A stretch of 11,629 bases of DNA from Candidatus Aenigmatarchaeota archaeon (GCA_023133195.1 JAGLWW010000013.1:1-11629), one strand, 5' to 3'; positions 1 through 6,206 are shown, counted from the stretch's first letter. The notes: generated from the letters alone by a model not told the origin. A program made the numbers and translations.

Positions 1-54
1 TTCCACTATGTTGCCGCAAATACTGCATTTGTAAATTTGTTTTAATTCAGTCAT
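1..54 (-). CDS. Desulfoferrodoxin / superoxide reductase, N-terminal fragment (cut by window edge)
   Basis: Only the first 18 codons are present; the rest lies beyond the left edge. The reading is MTELKQIYKCSICGNIVE. The Cys-x-x-Cys-Gly-Asn-Ile-Val-Glu pattern is the hallmark of the desulforedoxin-like iron site at the N-terminus of desulfoferrodoxins, which reduce superoxide to peroxide in anaerobes without releasing oxygen. The start is supported by AGAGGTGAT about 8 bases upstream, a strong archaeal SD that overlaps the stop codon of the SdpI-family gene, so the two are probably translationally coupled. As the last visible gene of an operon headed by rubrerythrin, its role fits: superoxide reductase makes peroxide and rubrerythrin removes it. 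The catalytic C-terminal domain is not visible. A short stand-alone desulforedoxin-like protein is a less likely alternative. Confidence 0.8.
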   Translation of the reverse strand, partial: MTELKQIYKCSICGNIVE

Positions 55-62
55 TATTGAAA

Positions 63-716
63 TCACCTCTTTACTGTTTCTTTCCAGTATTCATAATAGG
101 AATATATGAAGAGGAAAACAGAAAGTGCCAAGACTGGCCCTATGATTATCCATGCAAAATATTCCACCACCGTGTCATAAAACAGCATCATAGCAAGAAT
201 GAATGCCCCGTAAATCATAAAAAGTTTTCCGCCCAATTTGTGTGTCTTGTTCCAGATATTGTCAGAGCTAAGAGTCCAAGGGGTCTTTATTCCCACAAAC
301 CAGTTTCTCTTGCATCTTGGCAGGATGTAGCCTATGAACAGGAACAAAAGGGCCATTGGAGGTAAAATGAGATAAGACATATTGAAAGCAAATCCTAGAT
401 TAGCGACAATCGAAATTGCGTGTATATAGAAAAAGAATACTATGAAGACCAGCACCATGCCGTTGTAGTAGTTCTTAAAAAGAGAATAATTTTTCTTGAG
501 CGGGTCTATTTTAGGCAGAACAAGAAACATACCCACCAGGCCCAGAGTTATTAGAGGCATAAGGAATGAACCCCAAAATTTTGGCATATATCCATTCACT
601 TCCCCTCTTGCGTTCCAGTGAGAAGCCATCTCTTCAGGCATCTGCGGGTAAAAATATATGGATAAAGAAAATGCTAATAAAATTAAAAGAATCATGGCAA
701 TCGTGGTTTTCTCCAT
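63..716 (-). CDS. SdpI-family integral membrane protein with DUF1648 N-terminus
   Basis: A 217-aa polytopic membrane protein with about six predicted membrane helices (roughly residues 5-22, 48-68, 86-106, 113-132, 164-181 and 186-206). The first loop contains MASHWNARGEVNGYMPK (about 30-46), the pattern of DUF1648. Residues 139-165 carry WFVGIKTPWTLSSDNIWNKT followed by HKLGG, the signature of the SdpI family. Bacillus SdpI gives immunity to a killing peptide and sequesters a repressor at the membrane. Archaeal members have no settled function, so I do not infer immunity here. AGGAG sits 6 bases before the ATG and overlaps the TAA of the cyclophilin gene upstream, giving a tight operon. Family assignment is firm, role unknown. 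Confidence 0.88.
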   Translation of the reverse strand: MEKTTIAMILLILLAFSLSIYFYPQMPEEMASHWNARGEVNGYMPKFWGSFLMPLITLGLVGMFLVLPKIDPLKKNYSLFKNYYNGMVLVFIVFFFYIHAISIVANLGFAFNMSYLILPPMALLFLFIGYILPRCKRNWFVGIKTPWTLSSDNIWNKTHKLGGKLFMIYGAFILAMMLFYDTVVEYFAWIIIGPVLALSVFLFIYSYYEYWKETVKR

Positions 717-726
717 TTTTTTCTCC

Positions 727-1296
727 TTATTCTATGGTTATGAATTCAATTACAACGTCTTCCAGTGGCTTGTCCCTTGAATCTGTGGACACGGAACCTA
801 TTTTCTTCAGAATATCTTCCCCTTCTATTAAGTGGCCGAAAACGGAATGACGCCTGTCGAGCCACGGCGTCGGGACAAGGGTTATAAAGAACTGGCTTCC
901 TCCTGTATTGGGACCGCTGTTTGCCATTGATAGAATTCCGATTTTGTCGTGTTTTAGTTCGTCGTGAAATTCATCCTTTATCGCATAACCCGGTCCGCCT
1001 GTTCCATCCCCTTTCGGATCTCCACCCTGTATCATAAATTCTTTCATGACCCTGTGAAATATTAGCCCGTTGTAGAATCCTTTCCGGGAAAGGTTTATAA
1101 AATTCTCGCTGGTTATCGGCGCCTTTTCCATTTCCAGTTGAATCTTCATGGTCCCCATGTTGGTCTTTATTGTAGCTATTCCTTTCATTGGTAAACCTCC
1201 TATATAATTTCCTATTAAAAGAATTCCTATTAAAGCTATCGCCAGAACAGCAACAATTGATATTATTGCAATTTTCTTTGCATTCTTGATTTCCAT
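727..1296 (-). CDS. Membrane-anchored cyclophilin-type peptidyl-prolyl cis-trans isomerase
   Basis: A 189-aa protein. Residues 1-8 are basic and 9-29 form one hydrophobic helix, followed by a cyclophilin domain at about 37-189. Residues matching the human CypA active site are all present: Arg82 in FHRV, Phe87-Met88-Gln90 in EFMIQGGDP, Ala125-Asn126 in MANSGPNTGGSQFF, Phe137, Trp145-Leu146 and His150 in PWLDRRHSVFG. It should isomerise Xaa-Pro bonds. By the positive-inside rule the catalytic domain faces outside the membrane, suggesting folding of exported proteins. The start at MEIKN is chosen because GAGG lies about 7 bases upstream and overlaps the TGA of the PAS gene. Starting at Met37 would give a soluble form, but I see no comparable evidence for it. 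Confidence 0.92.
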   Translation of the reverse strand: MEIKNAKKIAIISIVAVLAIALIGILLIGNYIGGLPMKGIATIKTNMGTMKIQLEMEKAPITSENFINLSRKGFYNGLIFHRVMKEFMIQGGDPKGDGTGGPGYAIKDEFHDELKHDKIGILSMANSGPNTGGSQFFITLVPTPWLDRRHSVFGHLIEGEDILKKIGSVSTDSRDKPLEDVVIEFITIE

Positions 1297-1305
1297 GATT
1301 TTTCC

Positions 1306-1704
1306 TCAGTCAATGAGTCTTTTTTCTCCGTTTATTTTCTGAATGTAAGAAATATCCTGACTGGCTTCCAGACAGCCAAGGTATTTGCCATTCTCGTTCC
1401 TTAAGGCGAAATATCTTATAAAAATCTTGTGTTTCTCTCCGTCAATTGGAAGGTCAATCCAAAATTCCGCTTTATCTCTTGTGCCTTCTTTCATTTCATG
1501 CAGTATTTTCTCTACTTTTTCCAAACTTTTTTTAGGATGACAATCACGTACATCTCTGCCTACCACGCCTTCCGGCCTCTTAAATATCCTCGTACTGTGT
1601 TTGTTCCATGCAAGCACTTTGTCATTTTCGTCTAGCACAGAAAATTCTATTGGTATCGTCTCTAGAACTGATTCTAGAACGTCTTCAGGTAATTTTCCTA
1701 TCAT
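1306..1704 (-). CDS. Stand-alone PAS-domain protein resembling the C-terminal PAS of DUF438 proteins
   Basis: A 132-aa soluble protein that is a single PAS fold. Key segments are LETIPIEFSVLDENDKVLAW (14-33), the Gly-Arg-Asp-Val-x-Asp-Cys-His-Pro-Lys-Lys-Ser run (49-60), KAEFWIDLPI (78-87), and the closing IFIRYFALRNENGKYLGCLE (94-113) with QDIS. From recall, the Cys-His-Pro-x-Lys-Ser, EFWI and RYFA-x-R blocks match the PAS domain that ends DUF438 proteins, which normally carry a hemerythrin-like domain first. That partner is absent here. No kinase, DNA-binding or other output domain is present, so it would have to sense and signal through a partner. A bound cofactor such as heme is possible (Cys55/His56) but not shown. 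GAGGTC lies about 6 bases before the ATG and overlaps the rubrerythrin stop. Confidence 0.85.
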   Translation of the reverse strand: MIGKLPEDVLESVLETIPIEFSVLDENDKVLAWNKHSTRIFKRPEGVVGRDVRDCHPKKSLEKVEKILHEMKEGTRDKAEFWIDLPIDGEKHKIFIRYFALRNENGKYLGCLEASQDISYIQKINGEKRLID

Positions 1705-1713
1705 CCCAAGACC

Positions 1714-2283
1714 TCAAAACTCCTCACACTGCCTCTCAAAATAGCTTTTCGGGTGGCCGCATGACGGACATGATTCAGGCGGTTCTTCTCCTTCATGTAT
1801 GTAACCACACTTTCTGCATACCCAGTAAACTTTCTTTTCATTCTTGAAAACTGTTTTACCTTCTACCTCTTTTAGAAGTTTTTTATACCTTTCTTCATGG
1901 TGGCCTTCGGCCACGGCTATCGCTCTGAGCCTTTTTGCGATTTCCGGGAAGCCCTCCTTCTCCGCTATATCCGCAAATTCCGGATACATTGTTACGTTTT
2001 CGTAGTTTTCTCCTGCTATTGCTGCCTTCAAGTTTTCCGCCGTATCACCAAGAGTTGTCGGTGCCTCAGCTTCAACCTTGATTGGTTCATTTGACTTCTT
2101 TAGCTGGTTAATCAAACGGAAAAGCCATTTTGCATGCTCTTTTTCCTGTTCTGCTGTCTGTAAAAATATTTCAGAAATCTGCTCAAACCCCTCTTTCTTG
2201 GCAATTTTTGCATAAAAAGTATATCTGTTCCGGGCCTGGCTCTCGCCTATAAAGGCCTTGGTTAAATTTTTAATTGTCTCCAT
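1714..2283 (-). CDS. Rubrerythrin (diiron peroxidase with C-terminal rubredoxin domain)
   Basis: A 189-aa protein of the usual rubrerythrin length and order. The ferritin-like four-helix domain (about 1-140) has candidate diiron ligands Glu14, Glu47 and His50 (EQEKEH), Glu92 and Glu95 (GENYEN), and Glu126 and His129 (AEGHHE). The C-terminal rubredoxin-like domain has Cys156-x-x-Cys159-Gly and Cys172-Pro-x-x-Cys175-Gly for one Fe(SCys)4 site. Rubrerythrins reduce hydrogen peroxide in the cytoplasm of anaerobes, with electrons passing through the rubredoxin site. It is the first gene of the stress operon. GGGGTG lies 5 bases before the ATG, and an A/T-rich TATA-like element stands about 30-45 bases upstream. 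No key residue appears to be missing. Confidence 0.95.
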   Translation of the reverse strand: METIKNLTKAFIGESQARNRYTFYAKIAKKEGFEQISEIFLQTAEQEKEHAKWLFRLINQLKKSNEPIKVEAEAPTTLGDTAENLKAAIAGENYENVTMYPEFADIAEKEGFPEIAKRLRAIAVAEGHHEERYKKLLKEVEGKTVFKNEKKVYWVCRKCGYIHEGEEPPESCPSCGHPKSYFERQCEEF

Positions 2284-2288
2284 AAAAA

Positions 2289-2294
2289 CACCCC
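2289..2294 (-). promoter_or_regulatory. Ribosome binding site of rubrerythrin
   Basis: GGGGTG (minus strand) lies 5 bases before the rubrerythrin ATG. It contains GGTG, complementary to the archaeal 16S 3' end. Unlike the other genes of this operon, it does not overlap an upstream gene, consistent with a first gene carrying its own short leader. Confidence 0.6.
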
Positions 2295-2296
2295 GT

Positions 2297-2315
2297 AAGT
2301 TATTATAATTGACTT
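2297..2315. promoter_or_regulatory. Possible operator: imperfect inverted repeat near the rubrerythrin start
   Basis: On the minus strand the 19 bases begin AAGTC and end AACTT, with symmetric AAGT...ACTT arms and a mostly A/T core that is only partly symmetric. It lies just downstream of the TATA-like element, where a repressor could block transcription. A/T-rich DNA produces such near-palindromes by chance, so this is a weak call. Confidence 0.2.
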
Positions 2316-2329
2316 TATTATATATATTG
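2314..2329 (-). promoter_or_regulatory. TATA-like archaeal promoter element for the stress operon
   Basis: The minus strand reads AATATATATAATAAAG, preceded by an A-rich stretch (AAAATCAAAAAAC) that could serve as a TFB-recognition element. A start about 25 bases downstream would give a leader of roughly 10-15 bases, just enough for the GGGGTG ribosome site. It sits in the 76-base gap between the OB-fold membrane gene and rubrerythrin. No T-run is seen on the coding strand here, so read-through from the surface operon is also possible. Confidence 0.5.
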
Positions 2330-2359
2330 TTTTTTGATTTTTATGGAACGTCAATTTCA

Positions 2360-3424
2360 CTAGAATTCTATGTATAATTTCTCTCCTTTTACTCTTACGG
2401 TTCCTTTTACAATTCCTTCACCTTTGTATCCCGCTTTTTTGCTCAATCCGTTTATTACTCCGGTTTGGTCTCTTATCTCATAAAGGAATTTGTTTTCTTC
2501 TGGTAGAAATCTTGAAGAAATTATCTCCCCATCAATCATAACTTTATTTCCTATGTAGTCTTCCGGGTTGGTTAGAATCTGGTTTATTTTCATTATCGGT
2601 TTCGACGGTGGCAGTATTTCTGTTTCTTTCTTTTCTTTTTTCTCCAGCTTGAATATCTCATGCCTCTTCCAGTATGCTATTGCTCCTATGAATATTATGA
2701 ATATAACCAAGCTGACAATAACCTGTTTTTCTACATCTTCGGGCAATTCATCTAATGGAGATTGTATTTTTCCACCAATCTCTTCACCTATTTCTTCTTC
2801 AAATGGTTCTTTGTCTTCTTTTTCTGTTTCTTCCTCTGGTGTTTCTCCTGGTTCTAATGCAGTGGTAGTTGTGTTTACAGTAGTAGTTGTAGTTCCGCTC
2901 CCACCACCTCCACCACCAGTGGTGGTTGTTGTGGAAGATGTTGTGGTGGTAGATGATGTCGTGGTTGCCACATCGCCATACTGGAAAATCTCGAATTTTT
3001 CTTCACTCCATACACTGTTATTGAAGTATATGAAACTGGAATCGTTTGCAGTGGTATTAATTAAATGGGCACCGCTCATGTTGACGGTGTAATTCGTAGT
3101 ATAGGGAAAACCGGACAAATCGAACCATACATCTCCTTCCGTGGTAGTGGCATTAAATTCAAGAATCTTGTCTCCGTCACTTGCGCCTGTAATATTAGTG
3201 TGTATATGAAAAAGCGTTATGTTGATGGGATTGACTGAAGTAATATAGAAACCTGTATTGTTGAAAATAATGTAAGAGTCGTCTATCGTAATGTTGTCAA
3301 AATCCATTGTGTGGTTTACCTTGTAAGTTTGATTTCCAACCACGAATTCTATATCCGGGCTCACAGTTACGGCCAGAACTCCGGAAGTAAAACTAAATAT
3401 AAGAATAATCGTAAATGCTAACAT
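2360..3424 (-). CDS. Single-pass membrane surface protein: glycosylated ectodomain, Thr/Gly linker, TM helix, cytoplasmic OB-fold-like domain
   Basis: A 354-aa protein. Residues 1-19 are a hydrophobic export signal. Residues 20-150 are a beta-rich ectodomain full of N-X-S/T sequons, including NNTGFYITSVNPINITL and FDLSGFPYTTNYTVNMSG; it resembles a recurring beta-sandwich of archaeal secreted proteins (from recall). Residues 153-190 are a Thr/Ser linker split by six glycines, and 191-232 are Glu-rich. Residues 234-252 form the membrane helix, followed by a Lys/Glu-rich charged stretch. Residues 278-354 look like an OB fold (NPEDYIGNKVMIDGEII, YEIRDQTGVINGL, VKGTVRVKGEKLYIEF) and should be cytoplasmic. 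The signal lacks the usual basic n-region and no good SD precedes this ATG. An in-frame TAA stands six codons upstream, after an ATG at 3484, so the true start is uncertain. Its partner or ligand is unknown. Confidence 0.75.
   Translation of the reverse strand: MLAFTIILIFSFTSGVLAVTVSPDIEFVVGNQTYKVNHTMDFDNITIDDSYIIFNNTGFYITSVNPINITLFHIHTNITGASDGDKILEFNATTTEGDVWFDLSGFPYTTNYTVNMSGAHLINTTANDSSFIYFNNSVWSEEKFEIFQYGDVATTTSSTTTTSSTTTTTGGGGGGSGTTTTTVNTTTTALEPGETPEEETEKEDKEPFEEEIGEEIGGKIQSPLDELPEDVEKQVIVSLVIFIIFIGAIAYWKRHEIFKLEKKEKKETEILPPSKPIMKINQILTNPEDYIGNKVMIDGEIISSRFLPEENKFLYEIRDQTGVINGLSKKAGYKGEGIVKGTVRVKGEKLYIEF
2855..2968 (-). repeat. Low-complexity Thr/Ser/Gly-coding tract
   Basis: Threonine codons dominate, interrupted by six glycine codons, giving a repetitive tract inside the membrane surface protein (residues 153-190). 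Such linkers space ectodomains from the archaeal membrane and are probably O-glycosylated. The tract is prone to copy-number variation and assembly error. Confidence 0.75.
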
Positions 3425-3439
3425 TATTTTTTTATCCGT

Positions 3440-3484
3440 TTACCACACCCCATTATATTTCTCTTTATTTAATTTAAAATTCAT
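3440..3484 (-). other. 14-codon mini-ORF in frame with, and just upstream of, the OB-fold membrane gene
   Basis: An ATG at 3484-3482 follows AAAAGGGATATAA, an SD-like sequence positioned as at the start of B1. It opens MNFKLNKEKYNGVW and then meets TAA at 3442-3440. The same frame continues Thr-Asp-Lys-Lys-Ile into the Met at 3424 of the membrane protein. It could be a leader peptide, the degraded original start of that gene, or a sequence error. A second mini-ORF in another frame (ATG 3453, MGCGKRIKK) ends in TAATG, overlapping the 3424 start. Confidence 0.4.
3463..3480 (-). promoter_or_regulatory. Possible internal TATA-like element before the OB-fold membrane gene
   Basis: The minus strand reads ATTTTAAATTAAATAAAG, A/T-rich with a TATA-like core. 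Initiation about 25 bases on would fall near 3445, giving a leader of about 20 bases to the ATG at 3424 and bypassing the in-frame TAA. The sequence also encodes the mini-ORF, so composition alone could explain it. Confidence 0.25.
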
Positions 3485-5116
3485 TTATATCCCTTTTGTT
3501 ATTACAGAACTTGTGTTCAAAGCACTCCAACTAGTATCAAGAAAAATATTGTTGGTTCCGTTGTTGACCATGTATGAATCAAAAGCGCATCTCCCCATCA
3601 TGTAAGTATTTAAAGAATCATTAGTGAGTATAACCGAGGTACAATTTTCATACCCATTATAATTGCATCGTACCCCGTCCGGTTCTGTACGCAACAAAGC
3701 AGGGTCCCAGCACATGATGTTTGTAAAAACATTGCCATATCCTGATATAGTTATATGACTCCATGTTATTCCATCTCCGCCCCACCAGCCGCCGCCGCCC
3801 GGCTGAAATCCTAAAAGATTAAAAACATTTCCCGAGATGCTGCAGTTCTCTCTGGGAGCGTTTGTGTTTCTTGACATAACGATTCCGTGTTCATTTGCAT
3901 CGATCCACAAGTCCTCAAATGTATTACCATCTATGTGCGCCCCGGGCTCGTTTCCCTGCGGGTCCCTCTCATTCTGTAAAAAAATTGCGTTTTTGAAATT
4001 ACGGAAAGACGAACTCTTTACAGTTACTCCAGAAATCTTTTGGGGAACAGAATAGTTTCCTGCATAGAGATGTATACCATATCCTCTTCCAGAGTAATCT
4101 GGGTCATAGAATGCCGGGGTGGAATTGGTGTAAACCCGTATCTCTATTCTAGAAACAGAGACATTGTGCCCTGATTCCACAGATGCGTTAGAATAACAAT
4201 CCAGATTTTCCAAATCAGACCAAGCCCAAGTAGATGGCGCACCGGTATCACCGGTTATATTAACCCAATCTGTATAACCCCCAGAACTCTCGTTACTTAA
4301 TAAGTGTATATCTCCAAGAGAACCGTTTGCAAAGAAAGGCGTTAGAGTAACGTTCTTGCTTTCATTTGATTGTTCCACATATGCTCTGAGGTAAACCTCG
4401 GTTATGTTCCTTGGCCCGTAGCCGCCCTGCTGGTAACTCGGATCGTAGGTGTTGTTGTTTAACCGAATAGAATCCGTATCGTTTCCCACAGCATAAGTGC
4501 TTGTGCTTCCGTCCACCAAATTACCGGAATTTTCCCAGAAGCTGTTTTCCGTGGAACTGTTGAAGTAGATTGTGAAGTAATGGTATACGTCGTTATTGTA
4601 TCCTAATCCAATGGACTCTAAAGCCATGTTCTCTATCAGGGCTGATTCTATATTGCTGGTTGCGTTAAGGAATATCGCTGAATTTGGTTCTGTAAAATTT
4701 GTATATGTCTTAAAGTCTGAACTACCGGTCCCACGGGTATGGCTTCCCACATGCCCCGCCACGTCTATGACTCCGTTTTTTATTCCTGCTCCGTTTTTCA
4801 GTTCAACCATGGTTAGATTGCCACCATCCGGAACCTCTATTGAAGCTCCTTTCATATCTAGTATCACGTTCTCCTTTATCACAACTGTTTCATTTATGAA
4901 GAATGCTGTAGCCCCAGGTAGCCACACCGTCCCGCCACCAGGAACAAGGTCATCTATAGCTATTTGTATGTTACTCTCATTTGTCTCCCAGTAATTCCCT
5001 TTACTGTTTCGAATCATTGTGTAGATGTTATCGTTAGTAGAAGATATTGTACGTGCCAATGATAGAGCCGAGGCTGTAAGAAGTATGAGAGCTGTTACGC
5101 AAATAATTAACTTCAT
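3485..5116 (-). CDS. Family A secreted beta-helix surface protein (copy A1) with inserted beta-sandwich domain
   Basis: A 543-aa exported protein from the chosen start. MKLIICVTALILLTASALSL is the export signal. The mature part starts RTISSTNDNIYTMIRNSKGN, then NIQIAIDDL and GGGTVWLPG, the entry motif of tailspike / pectate-lyase-3-like right-handed helices. Numbered from the longer ORF (start 5137), about 187-338 interrupt the helix with a region holding LVDGSTSTYA and TWAWSDLENLDCY, probably a beta-sandwich. Helix rungs resume at SGRGYGIHLYA and end at NTSSVITKGI. I count about 23 N-X-S/T sequons, pointing to heavy glycosylation. I see no C-terminal anchor or recognisable lyase residues, so structural, adhesive or glycan-binding roles are as likely as enzymatic ones. 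Start 5116 is preferred over 5137 because GAGGGT lies just before it, at the end of B1. Confidence 0.8.
   Translation of the reverse strand: MKLIICVTALILLTASALSLARTISSTNDNIYTMIRNSKGNYWETNESNIQIAIDDLVPGGGTVWLPGATAFFINETVVIKENVILDMKGASIEVPDGGNLTMVELKNGAGIKNGVIDVAGHVGSHTRGTGSSDFKTYTNFTEPNSAIFLNATSNIESALIENMALESIGLGYNNDVYHYFTIYFNSSTENSFWENSGNLVDGSTSTYAVGNDTDSIRLNNNTYDPSYQQGGYGPRNITEVYLRAYVEQSNESKNVTLTPFFANGSLGDIHLLSNESSGGYTDWVNITGDTGAPSTWAWSDLENLDCYSNASVESGHNVSVSRIEIRVYTNSTPAFYDPDYSGRGYGIHLYAGNYSVPQKISGVTVKSSSFRNFKNAIFLQNERDPQGNEPGAHIDGNTFEDLWIDANEHGIVMSRNTNAPRENCSISGNVFNLLGFQPGGGGWWGGDGITWSHITISGYGNVFTNIMCWDPALLRTEPDGVRCNYNGYENCTSVILTNDSLNTYMMGRCAFDSYMVNNGTNNIFLDTSWSALNTSSVITKGI
3491..5047 (-). 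repeat. Diverged duplicate of the family A domain, copy 1
   Basis: This block encodes the mature domain of A1 and aligns along its whole length with 6214-7764, the last 517 residues of A2. Shared landmarks include IESALIENMALE, YNN-V-Y-YFTIYFNSSTENS, ESKNVTLTP versus SSKNVTLTP, SGRGYGIHLYA, EPGAHIDGNTFE and SSVITKG. Identity is high in protein but DNA wobble positions differ widely, so the duplication is not recent. Confidence 0.85.
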
Positions 5117-5128
5117 GTTAACCCTCAT
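5114..5128 (-). promoter_or_regulatory. Conserved B-to-A junction: SD and stop/start in one 15-base motif (B1 to A1)
   Basis: GAGGGTTAACATGAA (minus strand) holds the last Glu-Gly codons of B1, its TAA, one spacer base, and the ATG of A1. GAGGGT acts as the SD. The same 15 bases occur at the B2-to-A2 junction (10276-10290). Translational coupling is the natural reading. Confidence 0.7.
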
Positions 5129-6206
5129 TAACCACACCTATTGTTAAATTGCCTGTTTCAAGATTAAGGAAAGTGTAGACGTTTTGATTATACCCATATC
5201 TTTCCCATGGTAAAACTTCTATATCATCGCCTCCACCGCGAAAAGAGAGATAACACTCGTCAGCACCGTAATGGTCGTAGCTTCCCGGTGCATCACAATC
5301 AATTGTATCACTGAAATTGTAAGCCACCCTGGTTCCGCCGTTATTGTCCCAGTTGTGCGCCACGACATTGTCAAAAACGTTTCCAACCCCGTTGTTCCAG
5401 ATTACATATTCCGTATCGCTGGTGCAGTTGCACTGAACATTCTGGAAGTAATTGCCTGCCACCTCACATTGGTCATCTTCATGTAGCGTGATGAAGTACT
5501 TGTCACCGTAACCATAGATGTTTTTGAATATGTTTCCGTTTAGGTATGACATATCACTCCTTTTTGTATGATTAAGGGTTATACCGTACTCGAATTTTCT
5601 AGTCTTTATGTTGTAAAAACTTCCATGCGTAACCTGCTGGTATAGACTCCCACTAGTCCCATTAGTATACAAGTAGATGCCCTTACCTCTCAAACCATCC
5701 GAGATTAGCTCCATGTTGTAAACTTTTGTCAGGTGGTCCCCGTGGTAAAAATAAACCTTTTCGAACGTGACCACAGCACTATTGTAATTTGTAACAGAAG
5801 AGATATTTACAATTCCATTTCTTAGCTGTGCTCCTATCTTCAATTCGAAAACATCAAAGTTCCCTGAGGGGACTATCGTGGAGCCTTCCATGTCCAGAGT
5901 CGTGTGTTCCTCTATAACAATTGTGCCGTTTGTTATGAGAGTGGTATTTGTAGGCAGCCACACGTAACCGTGTACACCTCCCCAGCCTCCAAATCTGGGT
6001 TTTTGTAGTCCCAGGTCGTTTATTGCTGCCTGGATGCAAGAACCATTCGCCTCCCAGACATTTCCCTTACTGTTCACGATGAATGTAGCAACGTCATCGT
6101 GCGTGTCTGTTATCGTGCGTGTAATGGAAGAAACCATTGGAGCTGTTAACATTAATAATAAAATTACCAGAATAAACCAAAATTTTGTTTTTAACATTTT
6201 TTCCAT
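5118..6206 (-). CDS. Family B secreted beta-helix surface protein (copy B1)
   Basis: A 362-aa exported protein with a basic start (MEKMLKTK) and a hydrophobic segment to about residue 26. The mature region starts ITRTITDTHDDVATFIVNSK, then GNVWEANGS, IQAAINDL (58-65) and HGYVWLPTNTTL (79-90). This entry module is shared with family A. Helix rungs follow, including LDMEGSTIVPSG, ELISDGLRGKGIYLY, FEYGITLNHT, GYGDKYFITLHE, GNYFQNVQCNCTSDTEY and NWDNNGGTR-x-x-YNFS. Cys259 and Cys261 form a C-x-C kept in all three B copies. The end is LTIGVVNEG. No membrane anchor or catalytic motif is seen. AAAGG lies 8 bases before the ATG, inside the last codons of A2. Function is unknown; surface layer, adhesin or glycan-binding fibre are options. 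Confidence 0.8.
   Translation of the reverse strand: MEKMLKTKFWFILVILLLMLTAPMVSSITRTITDTHDDVATFIVNSKGNVWEANGSCIQAAINDLGLQKPRFGGWGGVHGYVWLPTNTTLITNGTIVIEEHTTLDMEGSTIVPSGNFDVFELKIGAQLRNGIVNISSVTNYNSAVVTFEKVYFYHGDHLTKVYNMELISDGLRGKGIYLYTNGTSGSLYQQVTHGSFYNIKTRKFEYGITLNHTKRSDMSYLNGNIFKNIYGYGDKYFITLHEDDQCEVAGNYFQNVQCNCTSDTEYVIWNNGVGNVFDNVVAHNWDNNGGTRVAYNFSDTIDCDAPGSYDHYGADECYLSFRGGGDDIEVLPWERYGYNQNVYTFLNLETGNLTIGVVNEG

Noticed and set aside
2361..2370. TAGAATTCTA palindrome at the stop of the OB-fold gene as a terminator
   Set aside because: The 10-base palindrome is too short, has no loop, and no T-run follows on the coding strand.
2855..2968. CRISPR or satellite repeat
   Set aside because: The periodic pattern comes from runs of Thr and Gly codons in a continuous reading frame, without spacer/repeat structure.
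2568..3092. Plus-strand ORF of 174 codons rich in Val, Pro and Ser
   Set aside because: It is the complement of the Thr/Gly/Glu linker gene; its repetitive residues mirror the minus-strand Thr codons, and it has no recognisable domain.
3440..3442. Stop-codon recoding as pyrrolysine or selenocysteine in the OB-fold protein
   Set aside because: The in-frame stop is TAA, not TAG or TGA, and there is no evident stem-loop; a start downstream or a mutation is simpler.
5854..6039. Second minus-strand reading frame inside B1
   Set aside because: It overlaps the conserved entry module of B1 in another frame and gives a basic, low-information peptide with no paralogue support.
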